Assembly: GCA_942486035.1 (NCBI GenBank)
Contig: CALNXK010000014.1
Span: 4,098,501 to 4,162,500 of the forward strand
Direction: 5' to 3'
Length of the DNA: 64,000 nt
Origin: Porites lobata
Taxonomy: Eukaryota > Cnidaria > Anthozoa > Scleractinia > Poritidae
In this document: positions 1 to 12,200 of the stretch, piece after piece
Layout: the number at the start of each line of letters is the position of its first letter
Numbering within the stretch: position 1 is the first letter of the stretch
Position numbers and translations under genes: made by a program
Notes under the pieces: generated by a model
Database searches by the model: none
Told to the model about the DNA's origin: nothing
The model's input: only the letters and a program-made list of their open reading frames with translations

Positions 1-2802
1 ATAAAACAAAAAAGAGCATCGCTCATGGAAATTCCGGTCAAACTGCGTGATCCAGAAAAAATAATGGCTTTAAATCGAGAAGCACTGTCTGAATGGAATG
101 GAGTTTGACACGATTTAAGGATCAATAACCGTTTGATTTCCCCAAGCTATGGTCCAAAAATTAAATAAAAACGGTACACTGAGTATTAGAAAGACGCGCG
201 TTTTGAACGCATTTTCATCTACTTGATACTACCCAAGCCATTTGCTACTTCCTAACATTCATTATAATAGCGCTTGCTGATAAGAAAGCAAATGTATTAT
301 GTGGAAACGCTTTGGGAGAAAGGTTAGGGTGGTTTGCAGCTGGGGGAAACGGTGCGTATCATCGTCGGAAATAATATTCTGGCTAAACCCTTGCTTCCTT
401 TATTTTTTGACTCCCAGGAGCATTCTTCTTCCCACCCTTGCTAAAAATTATAGAGGGAGTGTCTCGCTTGCAGCCCTTTAATTTGTTTCCCTGGATTAAA
501 ATGACACTGCATGATTCAACTATGAATGATTTGAACCCTTGTTCATCCGTACTTTCGATCTGCATCGTAGACGAGGTTGTCGTATGCCGTGTCCGTCAAT
601 AGTTTAACAACCTCCGAAGAGATAATCGAAGCGGTGAAGAAGTTCACTGTCTTCACTGTGGTTGGACGGACGGATATCTCCGCGATCAGTAGCAGGCGCG
701 CAGGACATGCAAGGACAACATACTAGCCCTTACTGCGAAATTGTCGGAAATCAAGGCAAAAAGAATATTGAAAAAAATATGTATTTTATATTTACGTTGT
801 GATCCACTTCTCGTCGCCGCAAGTTCAATGCTAAGTGCCTACTGATCGAGGGAACAGACGGGGATCTAATAGGGGGGTTCCCCTTTCGCCCGTGGTTGAG
901 CCCCTTTTTAACCCGGGCCCCATTTTTCACTGGATGCATGGGGAACAGAGAGAAATGTAACAAGTTCCCCGGTTGCCCGTACAACCCCCTTTCCCACCCG
1001 ATCCCCCTTTTCCTCACCTGTTTCTGAAATGAACCCTATCGTAAATCTGACCCTGAGGCATCAACATCCAAGCGGCAGGTGTGAGTCTCAACAGAAAATC
1101 CTTGGCGCCAAAGGTTTAACTAAGTAATAACTGATACAGTGACAGTAACATTGACCCTTCTCTTTTTGCAATAACAATGTTTTTCGCAGAAGGCTGAACT
1201 ACAAACCACGAGAGCTGTAAATAATTATAAACATTGCCAGGCTGGGAATGAAAATAAGAGCATGTGGGTACTCATTTTCGGGTAAATTGCTCCACACTAA
1301 CGTATTTAAAAATTAACTGGTCACGGAATGCCGAAAAACAGGTTTTCAAGTATTTTCAAACAAGCAAAACTTTTATAACACTAAATATCACTACTATAAC
1401 TGAACGTTCCAGTAAAATCTTAGAGTCTCCAGTTCTTCCGAATTCCGTTTTGCGGTTGGATTCGGTCACTGAAAGTTCTCTTATTGAACGCAAATGATCC
1501 GTGACGGGAACTTGTCTTTGCATGAATGCATAGCTTTTTGCGTTACAGTCTAATAAAGCGGAAACACTTTGCTACCTCAGAAACGACTATTGCGTATTTG
1601 GTCGCATAGTAGAGCATCGATCGTTGGCGCGTAAAGTAAAAACGGAAGCAGAAATATTTTTTTGCGTTTCATTACGTAACAAGCCACTAAAATCCGGTAA
1701 CCACAAAACGCCTTAAGATGTGTATCTTCCATTGAAATGTTGAACATAAGCGAGTTCTTATGCACTGATGCACGTAGAGAGAAAGTAAAGGGTAGTTTTA
1801 AATGGAATTTAGAGTCAAGTTATAGCGTAAACAACGCTGGGCATATATTATTGCGGCTCCAATATTGTAATTTTGTAAATAATCTAAAGCTTTTTGCCAG
1901 ATCACGGGAATATAAGACGTCAGGAAAATCTAGTCTTTAGTCTGAACTGTTTATGGAACAAGGATTTCCAATCCTTTACTATTAAAAGATGGAAGCCTTA
2001 ACAGACTAAAAAAACAACTTTTAAAATTTTAAGTTTGCCAAAGAAAGATATTGAACTTATTTATGGAGCATAAAAAAATAGATAGAAAATAGGGACCAGT
2101 GCCGTTATAAGGGCGGACATTTCACTTAAAAATTATCGAGACATCAGTTTTAAACCTTTTTGAGCGGCCTTGTACAAAAATTGTTTACTATGTAAAGATA
2201 GATCTTGAGATTTCCAGCTGGGCGAGGGACAAATGGCTATATGGATGTAATCATCTGTGATAACTGAGACGTGCAGTTGAGACAAGATTGATAAATTTGC
2301 CGTTATTGCATCTGCATTTTTCGTAGTGATGTTGATTGAGTGTTCTGAGAGCACACGAAATTGACCATTTTTCGCGCATTTTATTTTCGAACCCGGCAGT
2401 CACTGCCATGTGATCAAAAATCAACCAATTACGAGCTTCCGGCCTGTTCACAAACAACTCGCCTGCAAACAGCATGGTTGTGAATGGCAAGTACAGTCTG
2501 CGTTGAAGTTCCTTGGCTTTGAAACCTTGGCATAACTCGCCTTCTTTCACAGAATGCCAAGAAGTTTACTAAAGATGTGACAGAATACGGTATGCAGCGG
2601 ATCCAATATTTTCGAGGATGTAACTGATTTGCGAAGTTACTTCCCGACTGGTTCTTGACACCGCGAAGATTTGGTTTTTATAAAGTGGTACGTGTAGGGT
2701 TCGTTGTTTTTCTGGGATAATTTGGCCAAGTACGATGACAAGATACCTTTTAAAAGTTGACTCCCGCTACGGAGTATACTTCAACAAAGAACTGAAGGGA
2801 AA
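1..2802. other. Upstream intergenic region, nothing coding recognised
   Basis: The open frames here are short, overlap on both strands and show no recognisable domain or codon pattern. I could not pick out a convincing TATA box or a repeat with clear ends. The region should contain the 5' UTR and promoter of the gene that starts at 2803, because the first coding exon already begins with a plausible initiator Met, but no transcription start can be read from sequence alone. Confidence 0.5.
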
Positions 2803-3294
2803 ATGCAATCTCTGAGGCGACGTTTAAGCCAGAGATGGCAAAGAACGGAGAACGAAGTTCGTGTCGCCGATTCCTCTATAACAACAGGTTATGATGAAGA
2901 AAGTTCCCAAGCTAATCAAGCTACTGCACTTTTGATACCACAAGCAGAAAGTCGAAGAGTGGAAGAGTATGGTTCGGAAGAACTACATTTTATTGTAGAT
3001 TATGTTGGCTCAGCACAAATATCAGAAGCAAAGTCGATAACAAGAATGATGGAGACTTTGAAGCGGATTAAAAAGCTGCAAGTTCGGAGCATACGAGTCA
3101 ATTTCACAATTCGCGATGGCATTCTTCTAGTTTCTAGCTGTGAGTCGAACTCATTAATCCTTACAGCGCCGCTTTATGCTATTGCCTTGTGTGCACAGGA
3201 ACAACTTCGAGGCTTCGATAGCTGTTTTGGGCTAAATATCACCCGAAAGAAGACCCACATGTGTCATGTATTCGAAGCTGGGTCTAAACTCGAG
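2803..3294 (+). CDS. Exon 1: N-terminus and most of the PTB domain
   Basis: The ATG at 2803 begins residues 1-164; the donor is GTAAGG after 3294, phase 0. PTB hallmarks are visible: ELHFIVDYVGSAQI (first strand with the YxGS turn), the VRSIRVNFTIRDGILLVS strands, an APLYAIALCAQ segment and a CHVFEA strand. The last PTB helix (AASIVRTVALAFKAIGKL) is encoded at the start of exon 2 (from 6107), so an intron of 2.8 kb splits the domain. Similarity is to the Dab/Numb/Shc-like PID group, which binds NPxY motifs and sometimes phosphoinositides; ligand choice cannot be read here. The reading frame runs past the donor to a stop near 3402, which is intron. Confidence 0.9.
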
Positions 3295-6200
3295 GTAAGG
3301 AAACGCCGTCAATATTCAAGTTGTTTACATCACAGGCTAAGAGTGCTCTGTTTTGATTTCCCTCTGGGGCAGGTATTCGTTTGCGATGTTTTGATATTTT
3401 GATACGTTTTTAAGCCTTTGTTACGAGAGAAACCGCTTTAAAGGTGATAACAGCTGTGCCATGTACTTCGTTTCAAGAAGCTGAATTCTCAAAACATTTT
3501 AGTGTGTTTGACGCAGTCGCGCGTGTTCTTTGGCTAAAAACCAAACGAATTTTTACTCTGTTAAGTACATCACCGAAATCTCCAGTGATTCTGGTTTTGA
3601 TATTAGATTATAATATGGCCTGAAGGCTTGAAATGAATTGAGCGGGACGAAAACAAGCGTTGTTTTTGTCATAGATCGACCTTTGTCACGCCACCAATTT
3701 CACGTTGTTTTGCACATTTCCTATTTTCTCGTAAACACTTGGCCCAGCAGTACAAAGGGCTTGCGCAGTGGTTTTTCCATTGTTAGCTTAATAAAGACGA
3801 AATATGTCTCCTCATTCTCAAAAGATAGATTACTCGTCGATCGTAAAATTTTATTAAATGGTAATATTTATTTTGCATAAATACATTCAGTGATTAAAAT
3901 CTGTATCCCGGAAACTTCTTCACGAAGTTCTGTGGTCCAGTCTGTCATTTTTAGTGATAGACGTGGAAGTTCTCTCACGCAAAAATTCGATCATTCTTAG
4001 CTTGGTTACAAACTACAGGTTAAGGTTTCAACTTTCAGGTGTAGACCAACTTTATTGCGTAAAACTGAATTCTGATAAAATTAACAATCGCGTTTCGAGT
4101 TCAACACAATAAATATATTCCTTTAATTAAGATATCTAAACATCACCAAAATACATAAGCAAAGTGTCAAGAACTGTGGGTGGCTTGCACAGAAACTGGG
4201 TGATTAAAAGGAGGGGGGTGTTGGGATTTTCAGTTTCACGGTTTTGGCCATTTTTTCGGTTGTTTGTGTTTTGGTTTTGCACAAATAAATTTCTTTTTTT
4301 GGTTTTGATAGCCACTGGGGTTTGCAGTTTTCGCATTTTTAGTATCTAGATTTCGGGTTTTGACGAAAATACAAGCGGTTTTTGAATTTGGTGTCTGAAA
4401 TTTTCGGTTTTTCCAATGTGGTTTCCAGTTTCTTAGTCCACTCCAAAAAAGTGAATGTCAGGTCTCTTAAATTGGTGCAACTATGAAAGAGACTACGTTA
4501 AAAACTTGCCTCACACTGTGGGAGGGCATATTATCACACCAGTCAAAAGTCCAGGTACCTAAAACCTAATGCTGTATGTTCCTTGAAAAAGTACCAATGA
4601 TAGCAATTCTTCCTGCGGTCAACCTTTGTGTAAAATGTTTGCGAATTACAGTGGAACCTCTCTTCAGGGGACACCCTCTGTCCCGTAAAAGAAGGTTCGG
4701 CTGGGGTTTGTTAATAATTTACCATCAAATAACATTATTATAAGAGCCGAAAAAGGCCTCTGTTCTCCGGGCTACGGTATCTGCTGCAATCATTATTTGA
4801 AGCAGCTAGATAATTTATAACAAAAATAGTGATTAACTTATCTCAGCGATGTTGTGTGTTGAATTCCCACAAACGCAGTTTTCTGTAAATCGATTGAAGT
4901 GAGTTAATCCATGTTTTCAAAGCTGTCGCCATTGTGACTAGTGAGCACTTAAACTTATCAACGATTTTTGTGGTCAGTCACTTGTGACATACTTTTGATC
5001 GCTAAGGTGTTCCCTGAATGAAGATTAAACCCCGGGTTTGGGGACCCAGAAAAAGTGTCCCTTTCCCCTGAATAGAGGTGTCCCTTCAATAGAGGTAACA
5101 GATACAAAAATTATGTGAACATTTTTTCACGGCCAAATCTAGTGTCCCCTGAATGGAGGTGTCTCTTGAATAGAGGAGTCCTGAAGGAGAGGTACCACTG
5201 TATTTCATTAACTGGGTCTCAGCATAAGGTGCCGCAGTAAGGCAAAGAACACAGGGATACCCAACGACTGAATGTTTCCAGATTCGTCAAAAGTGTCTCA
5301 AATAGTTTTCTCTAGGCTTTAGAAGTCTGTTTGGTTGATTTGGAGCTGCCCTAAAAACAGACTATTTATCTATTAATTTGCATGTTGTAGGAAAAGTTTA
5401 GTTTTTGGTGGCTTTTTTGTCTCATCCAAAATTGTTAGCTAGCCTGATGTGTCGGTTGGTTGAAACTTTGAGGGAATGGAGTAGCTGTACTTTTATTAGA
5501 AAATTCTAGGGGACATTTTGTCTTTACACTGAAATTTTCAGGAGATATGTTTGAACGATATCGCAATATCTTGCTAATAAAATGTGAAAAACACAACATT
5601 TGCAAATCATCGGTACAGTAAGTTGGTAGAATACCTCTGAATATCTTAGACACATAGAACAGTTATCAAGAAATTTTTATCTGTTGTTGAGCCTGAGAAA
5701 TTTTCAGGCAATGTTTGCTCCTTCGAACAGGTTGTTTTATAGCTTTGGTTTTGATCGAAAACCTATTGCAGTTTTTTGGTTGAAGGTGATATTTTAAGCA
5801 TTTTTTCAGTTTTACAGTTTTACATACACCCCATGCCCACCTTAAAGGGACGTGTTGCATCTTTGAAATGATTTTCACGTGAAGGAAAACTTTTTTTGAA
5901 ATCTTGAGTGTACAGTGCTGTAGTTGCAGTATTTTATCTGTCATGGTTAATGTTTGTATCACTTGTTTGCCCCGGAATTACCTAATCCTAAAGCACATGC
6001 AGGGATGGTGGGTATTTTGAATAAGGCCTATTTAAATGACTTGACAGAATTTTGTGAGTTCATTGTTGTGTTAATATCATTGTTTCTCTTTTGTCTTATA
6101 TTTCAGGCTGCTAGTATTGTACGAACGGTAGCTTTGGCATTTAAAGCTATTGGGAAATTGAGACGCGAGAAAATTGAAAGGGAATCTCGACGGGCAAAGA

Positions 6201-9200
6201 GAACTCATTCAATTAGTAGTTCAGAGCGAACCCGCACAAATTCAGAAGTTTCTACTACTTCAACTGTTGGTAGTTCATCGGTAGATAGACGCCATCCACA
6301 TGTGCAGTGGAAACATGGGGAAACATCTGGACGAAGGTCTCCACATGGAAAAAAGTTAAACAAAAGTACCACAAGTCCTTCAATTCTTCGACATCCAACA
6401 AGCTCTTTTTCGTCAGGGCGGCATGTTGAGTTTTCTGCACTATCTCCTGTTCCATCAGATGGCAGTGATAGTGATGGTAAAGAACCAAACCAGAGCAAGA
6501 AAGCTGTTATTGATGTACAGTGTGAAATTCAAGCAGATGTGCATGCATTACCACCATCTATGCAACCAGAACTTCCTGTTTGGGTGAAGAGAGTAGGGAA
6601 CGACGCGACTAGAAGGTCAAGCCTACCCATTATGGAACATAAAAGATCTGTCGTACCTTCTGATGGAACAAGAAAAGGACAATCTTATAGGTGTCATTCT
6701 GTGGAAGAAATACACTCCCAGCCGGCTGTAGCACCAAATACAAAAGACAGGCCCCATGTGAACTCTCTTAAGAATATGATAAAAACCTCACCAGAAAGTG
6801 CCGAGACGGCGAGCAAGGAACCAAATGAGTTGTTAGAAAAAGGCAAATTTTCAAGGGAACAGGATTATGGAAGGATTGGTAAGGATCATGTTACGGAGAA
6901 TTTTTTAGCAACAACTCTTTTTCCTACTGAAAGTTTTCATAAAGAAAGTACATGTATACCTTCCTCTGATTGTGTCTCATTGATTCTCGGGAAATACAAA
7001 GGACTTGAGCCCCAAGACATGACTTTGCCATTATCTGAAAATGAAGAAGAGAAGAATCCAGAAACTCTTCACAGTTTGATAACAGCTGTAGAGAAAGGAA
7101 ACACAGGACTTGTTGAACAGTTTCTACAGAATGGACTGTCTGTGAATTTGCATGATGCTTCAAGGAGAAGTTTGTTGTATTATGCTGTCTCACTTGGTGA
7201 TGTTGAAATGACTCAATTTCTTTTGAAAAGGTGAGCTTTCAGTTAATCCAGACCTTTGAAAATACGCTTGTTTTTATTCCTGGTATTTCAAGTGTCCTCC
7301 TTTATGACTGATCTTTACAAAAAGAATTCCTCTTTCCTTCTTGACATGGAAAACTCTTGGAATGTCATAATTATACTGAATGAATGCCGCATTGGTCTTT
7401 TTTACAGGGCTGCTGTTGTTGGTAAAATCTGTTGTCAGGTTAAACCAGAATTTCTTTTGTCTCCAATGAATAATTACTTCCAGGAAACAAAGGAAATTCT
7501 TAATCAAATGAGGGTGAATGATGATTTAACCTGAAATACAACTGTAGATTCTACCTACAACATACAACAATGTGATGTTTGACTTCTGGATCGCGGAATT
7601 GTTTTGGTGCTGTAGAAAACACTTCACAGGGCTTGAAATTAAAAAAATCTTCTGGTTGTCTTGTGGCGACCAACTGTAGAAATATAGTCGCCAGATGCAA
7701 ATTTTAAGTCGCCACTTTGTAAAATGTAAATGACGCAGCTCATAGGTACAGGGCTTCTGATATTTTGAGCAGGAGCAGAGCTGCGAAATTCACAAAAATA
7801 CGCGAAATACCGCGAAATTCAGTAGAAATCTTATCAAATACATGTCTGTACAACATATTTGAAACTTATCTCAGCTATTGGGGGCTATTTACTTGCCGTA
7901 AATCTTGATACTTCATCAGTGAAACGTGCAAATAACGTCCCAAAACTACCAGGCGTAGATTATGTTGTGAAAATTGGGCACTAGCCATGATGTTAAAGGC
8001 TTTGCCAAGAGCAAAGCAAAGGATGACCCTGTTAGAAAAACATTAAAACTGCTGGTCTGATCGGCCAAAACCGATCAATATCTGACAAAATTTTCCCTCA
8101 AAAATAACCACAAAATCGGCCTTTTTTACTGATTGATTTTCGGGGAAGTTTGCCCCAAACATTCCCGTGAAAGTGCAGCAAAATCGGCCGATGTTTCCGC
8201 GAATTTCCCCCTAAAAATCCCACGAAATTTGCCTTTTTTCCACTACCTATCAGAAGCCCAGCATAGTGTGGTGCGATCCATCAGATTTGAAAATATCTTG
8301 AAGTCAGTTTAAATTTGGAGGTAAACTGGGTTTGTTTATGTGATTGATTTGGCACATTTTCCATGATGAAAGAAAAGCCTGGGGGGGCACTTGGGTATTT
8401 TTTGGGTGGGTATGTGCCGGCCGGGACTCCAAATTGGCACCCCGTTCTAAAAAAAATTTCCCCTAAAATTGATACCCCGTTCTAGAATTCACCCTAAAAC
8501 TGATACCCCGTTCTAGAAATGGGCCAATTTTTTATACTCCGTTCTAAGGTGCAACGGAGTACAACAGTTTGCTTGTTAACGCATTGAACCATATTTTTAA
8601 AAGCAATCTGTCCTTGAGTAATTTCAAATGGCTGCTTACAAAACTGGAACTTTCGTGCGTTCGAAATATGATACCCCGTTCTAGAAAACGCCTCTGAAAT
8701 GGATACCCCATTCTAAATCAGGAGCTTCAAAATCACGACCCTGTTGGGCGGCACATATCCATATAGGTAATGTATGGGAGTACCCAAACCCCCACGGGAT
8801 GAAAAGCAAGATAAGATGAAATTTTCGTTTTAATTTTACACTTCTAAAATCTGGTCGCCACTTTGGCGACTAAACCAGAATTTTTAGTCGCCAAGGAAAA
8901 AATGTTAGTCGCATTGGCGACTGTATCAGTCGCAATTTCGAGCCCTGCTTCAGAGTTCTACTTTTCCTAGTAGTAAAGATGAAGAGATGTGAGATGCAAA
9001 TCATTTCCTACCCTCATGAAATTAATACCATTTAATGATAAACAAAGGAAATAAAATTAATTTCATCTTTGTCAATTTTTTGTGTTTAGGGGTGCAGATA
9101 TCAACTGGGAAGGGCCTGATGACAAGTCACCACTGCATGTCGCAGCATCTGCTGGCAACAGAGCTGTCACTCAATTACTTCTTTGGTATGGTGCAAATGT

Positions 9201-12200
9201 CAGAGCTAAAGACAGCAACTTGTAAGTGCAAACAGCAATGTGACTGGTACATGTAATTTGTTTCTGATAATTAACTAGACGAGAATGCTCACAGAGTGTT
9301 AAGTCATGTTGGCTACAATTCTTGGGATTTTAAGTGAAAAAAACAGATCATATTTATTCATATAATGAATGCTCTACATGTATGTCAAGCATTAGCCTGT
9401 AATCCACAAATTGAGTAAAGCCAGACAATATATTTTTTTGGTCCTTTCCATGCTACTTTGCACCTGCCAATTAATGATAAGTCCTACATTGTTTTACATG
9501 TTTGACAGTTAAAAGGCTTGGAAAAAATAATCATAATCAAGTCAGATAAAAAGAAAAAAAAAAAGAAAAGAAGAGAAGAGAAGAAGAATTAAGGAAAAAA
9601 AATCATTCAGTATTAACTCTAAAGGCAAGGTTAAAACTACTGCCCATTCCACCAACTATCAGCTTCATTTGCTGGTAGCTGTACCAATCAGCAAAGGAAA
9701 CCAATACAGCAAACCACATCAAAAATTATTTAACATTACCATCACATGAGTCCTTTCACTTCTCACCAGGTTTGAAATACAACTGGGGAAAATACCTGAC
9801 GGTGAAATTACAATGTCATGTCCTTGTAACACTTTTTTTTTTTTGGAGGAAAAAATCAAAGGAGAAGAGAGAGTGAGCCCCCTTAAACATCTTTTCTTTA
9901 TTGACTGACTCTTGTCATATGGTATCAATCATGTGTTTACCTCGTTTCCATGACAATTCATTCAGGGTAATTCTGCACATTTTGTGACTTGGATTGTACT
10001 GTATTATAGGAAAGTTGGAAGTAAAGGCTGCATTGTTCTGCAGGCAGACTGTAATAAGTTATTTTGAAGCTGGAGATCTGTGAAGTGAATAAGACTCTTA
10101 AAGTAAATTTTTAAAAAAGTAATAAAAAAGTTAATACTAACCAAAAACACCAAAAAAAGTACAGTGTCACCAATACACTGAGCGGAACTCAGATTGATGT
10201 TCCTGTTGATGAAACGATCACCAACTTAAATCAAAGAGTATGTTTGCAAATGCCTGCAAATGCTAATTGTAATAATTTTATTGATCCAATTCGTAGCTGT
10301 ACACCGCTGCACATGTCTGCTGGACATAGAAGCAAACTGGAAGTTTCATTCCTTTTAGTCGAACATGGTGCAAGGATATATGAAAACAATATTCATGGAG
10401 TACGACCAGTCGACTTAGATCCAGTAAGTTATTCACACTCCACAAAGGATATTCTGGTTTAACTTGAGAATGCATTTTTACCTACAACATGCTCTATATC
10501 CAAAGAGACATGGGTTTTATTCTCCTAAATAATTCACATTGTACTGTTAAAGTGTAATACAGAGGAATCCCAGTTTCTCAAACTAGCTTGAGAAAACTGA
10601 ATTGGTTGGAATTATCGAGAGGTTTGAAAACTGGGGGCAAAATTAGTGTTTGACCGGCAAAGGCAAATTATCAGGAATTTCTAAAAAGTGAAGACTTGAG
10701 CAAGAAACCAGGATTCTACTGTACAAGCAACCGAGGTTTACCAGTTGTACAAATCTACATGTACAACAACTTAAAAGATAGTGAGATAAATACTGAAATA
10801 CACCATGTGAAATATCTTTCACACTGTAACAGCAGTTTCCAAAATTGATATTCTGCGTAGGAACTCAAAGAGATGCAGAGACTCCTTGTGCAGTCAGCAT
10901 GTGAGGCTTTTGCTGCCACGGATATAACCAAATCACGTTCAAACTCAGGAGCGTCGCTAATGAACCACACAGTGAGTGCCAGAACCAAGTCTAGTGCCCA
11001 ATCTCCCAAGGTAGAGAAGGCGTCTAATTTGCGCCGAGAGTTGTTACAGCCCAGAAGGTCTTCAAGTTTGTGCTCCATGTCGGGAGGGCATGGAAGTCCA
11101 GAAGCAGTGAGAGGGAAGAGGCCAATTAAGAGATCAGAGAGCATCCATCTTTCAAAAGCTCAAAGCCCTCTGCTTGGTGAGTATTGCCTGTCTGTATTTT
11201 ATCTCTAAGATCTGCAAGGCTGCACTTTACAATGGTGAGTAACTATTGATTATTAGTTTAACGTTTTGTGCAAAAGCTATGATTCCTTGTCACCCAAGGC
11301 AAAAGGATGTCACCAGGGGCTGCCTTATGCTGCCAGACGAGAGGGATAAGAGGGACACTTATTGCTAGACTCAACACAGTATCGCAACACATTACGGATT
11401 ACTTAATTACATTGCATTTGTTGAGTTGACTGTCTCTTCCACGCAAATTTCATTGATGATAACGTATGAATGTTGTACCCTTTTTTCAGCCAATTCCAGA
11501 CGAGGAGCCCTTCTGCATATGCATGCTTTTCATAGAACAATTCAGGTGCAAGACTCAGATCAGAGTGAGCCAAAGAGCTTATCAGGACAGACACAGTTAG
11601 CACTTAACCCAAGTAATTCTTTGTCGGAAAAATCTGATGTCAATGCTTTCATAAATAACAAAGCAGATGCTGATATGAGCTACTCTTCTCAAGACAAGTC
11701 TGCTGTAGAGCAGGATTTAGCATTGTCCCAATGTAGGAAGGCTGAAGCACAAGATACCAGTCGAGAAAATCAAATAGCAGTTCCTGTGACAACCTCTACT
11801 AAACAAGAGATACCCTCAGCAGCGGATACTCAAGAAAACTTTGTCGCACCATTATCTGTTGTGTCATCAATACCTTCTTTGCAATCTAATCTCCTGACTC
11901 CATTTATTCCTACGAAGTCATCATCGGAAGAGGAAAAAGTAGTGTCCAATCTGATTCAGTTCGTTGATGATCTGGAGGCTAATGATAAAGAAGTGGGGAC
12001 AGATGTAGTGCCAACCAAGATTGGGGATCACGCCACGCCCTCACCTGATATTCAAGTGACAGAGGGCACTAGTTTAGCAGTGGAAATGAAGTTGTCCAAT
12101 GTAAGGCAGCCCAGTCTGGAGTCAGATCAATCTGCAGTGGTATGTACACTAATATGTGCCTCGCAGGTAGTCTAATAGCTATACTGAGTTTTGAAATTAT

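Larger units (their letters stand above)
7627..8947. mobile_element. hAT-like non-autonomous element, host of two nested elements
   Basis: Ends are CAGGGCTTGAAATT and AATTTCGAGCCCTG in inverted orientation. The flanks CTTCACAG and CTTCAGAG look like an 8-bp duplication with one mismatch. Several TCGCCA-type repeats lie just inside both ends. Two other inverted-repeat elements sit inside it (7751-8259 and about 8381-8799). Intron 2. Confidence 0.65.
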
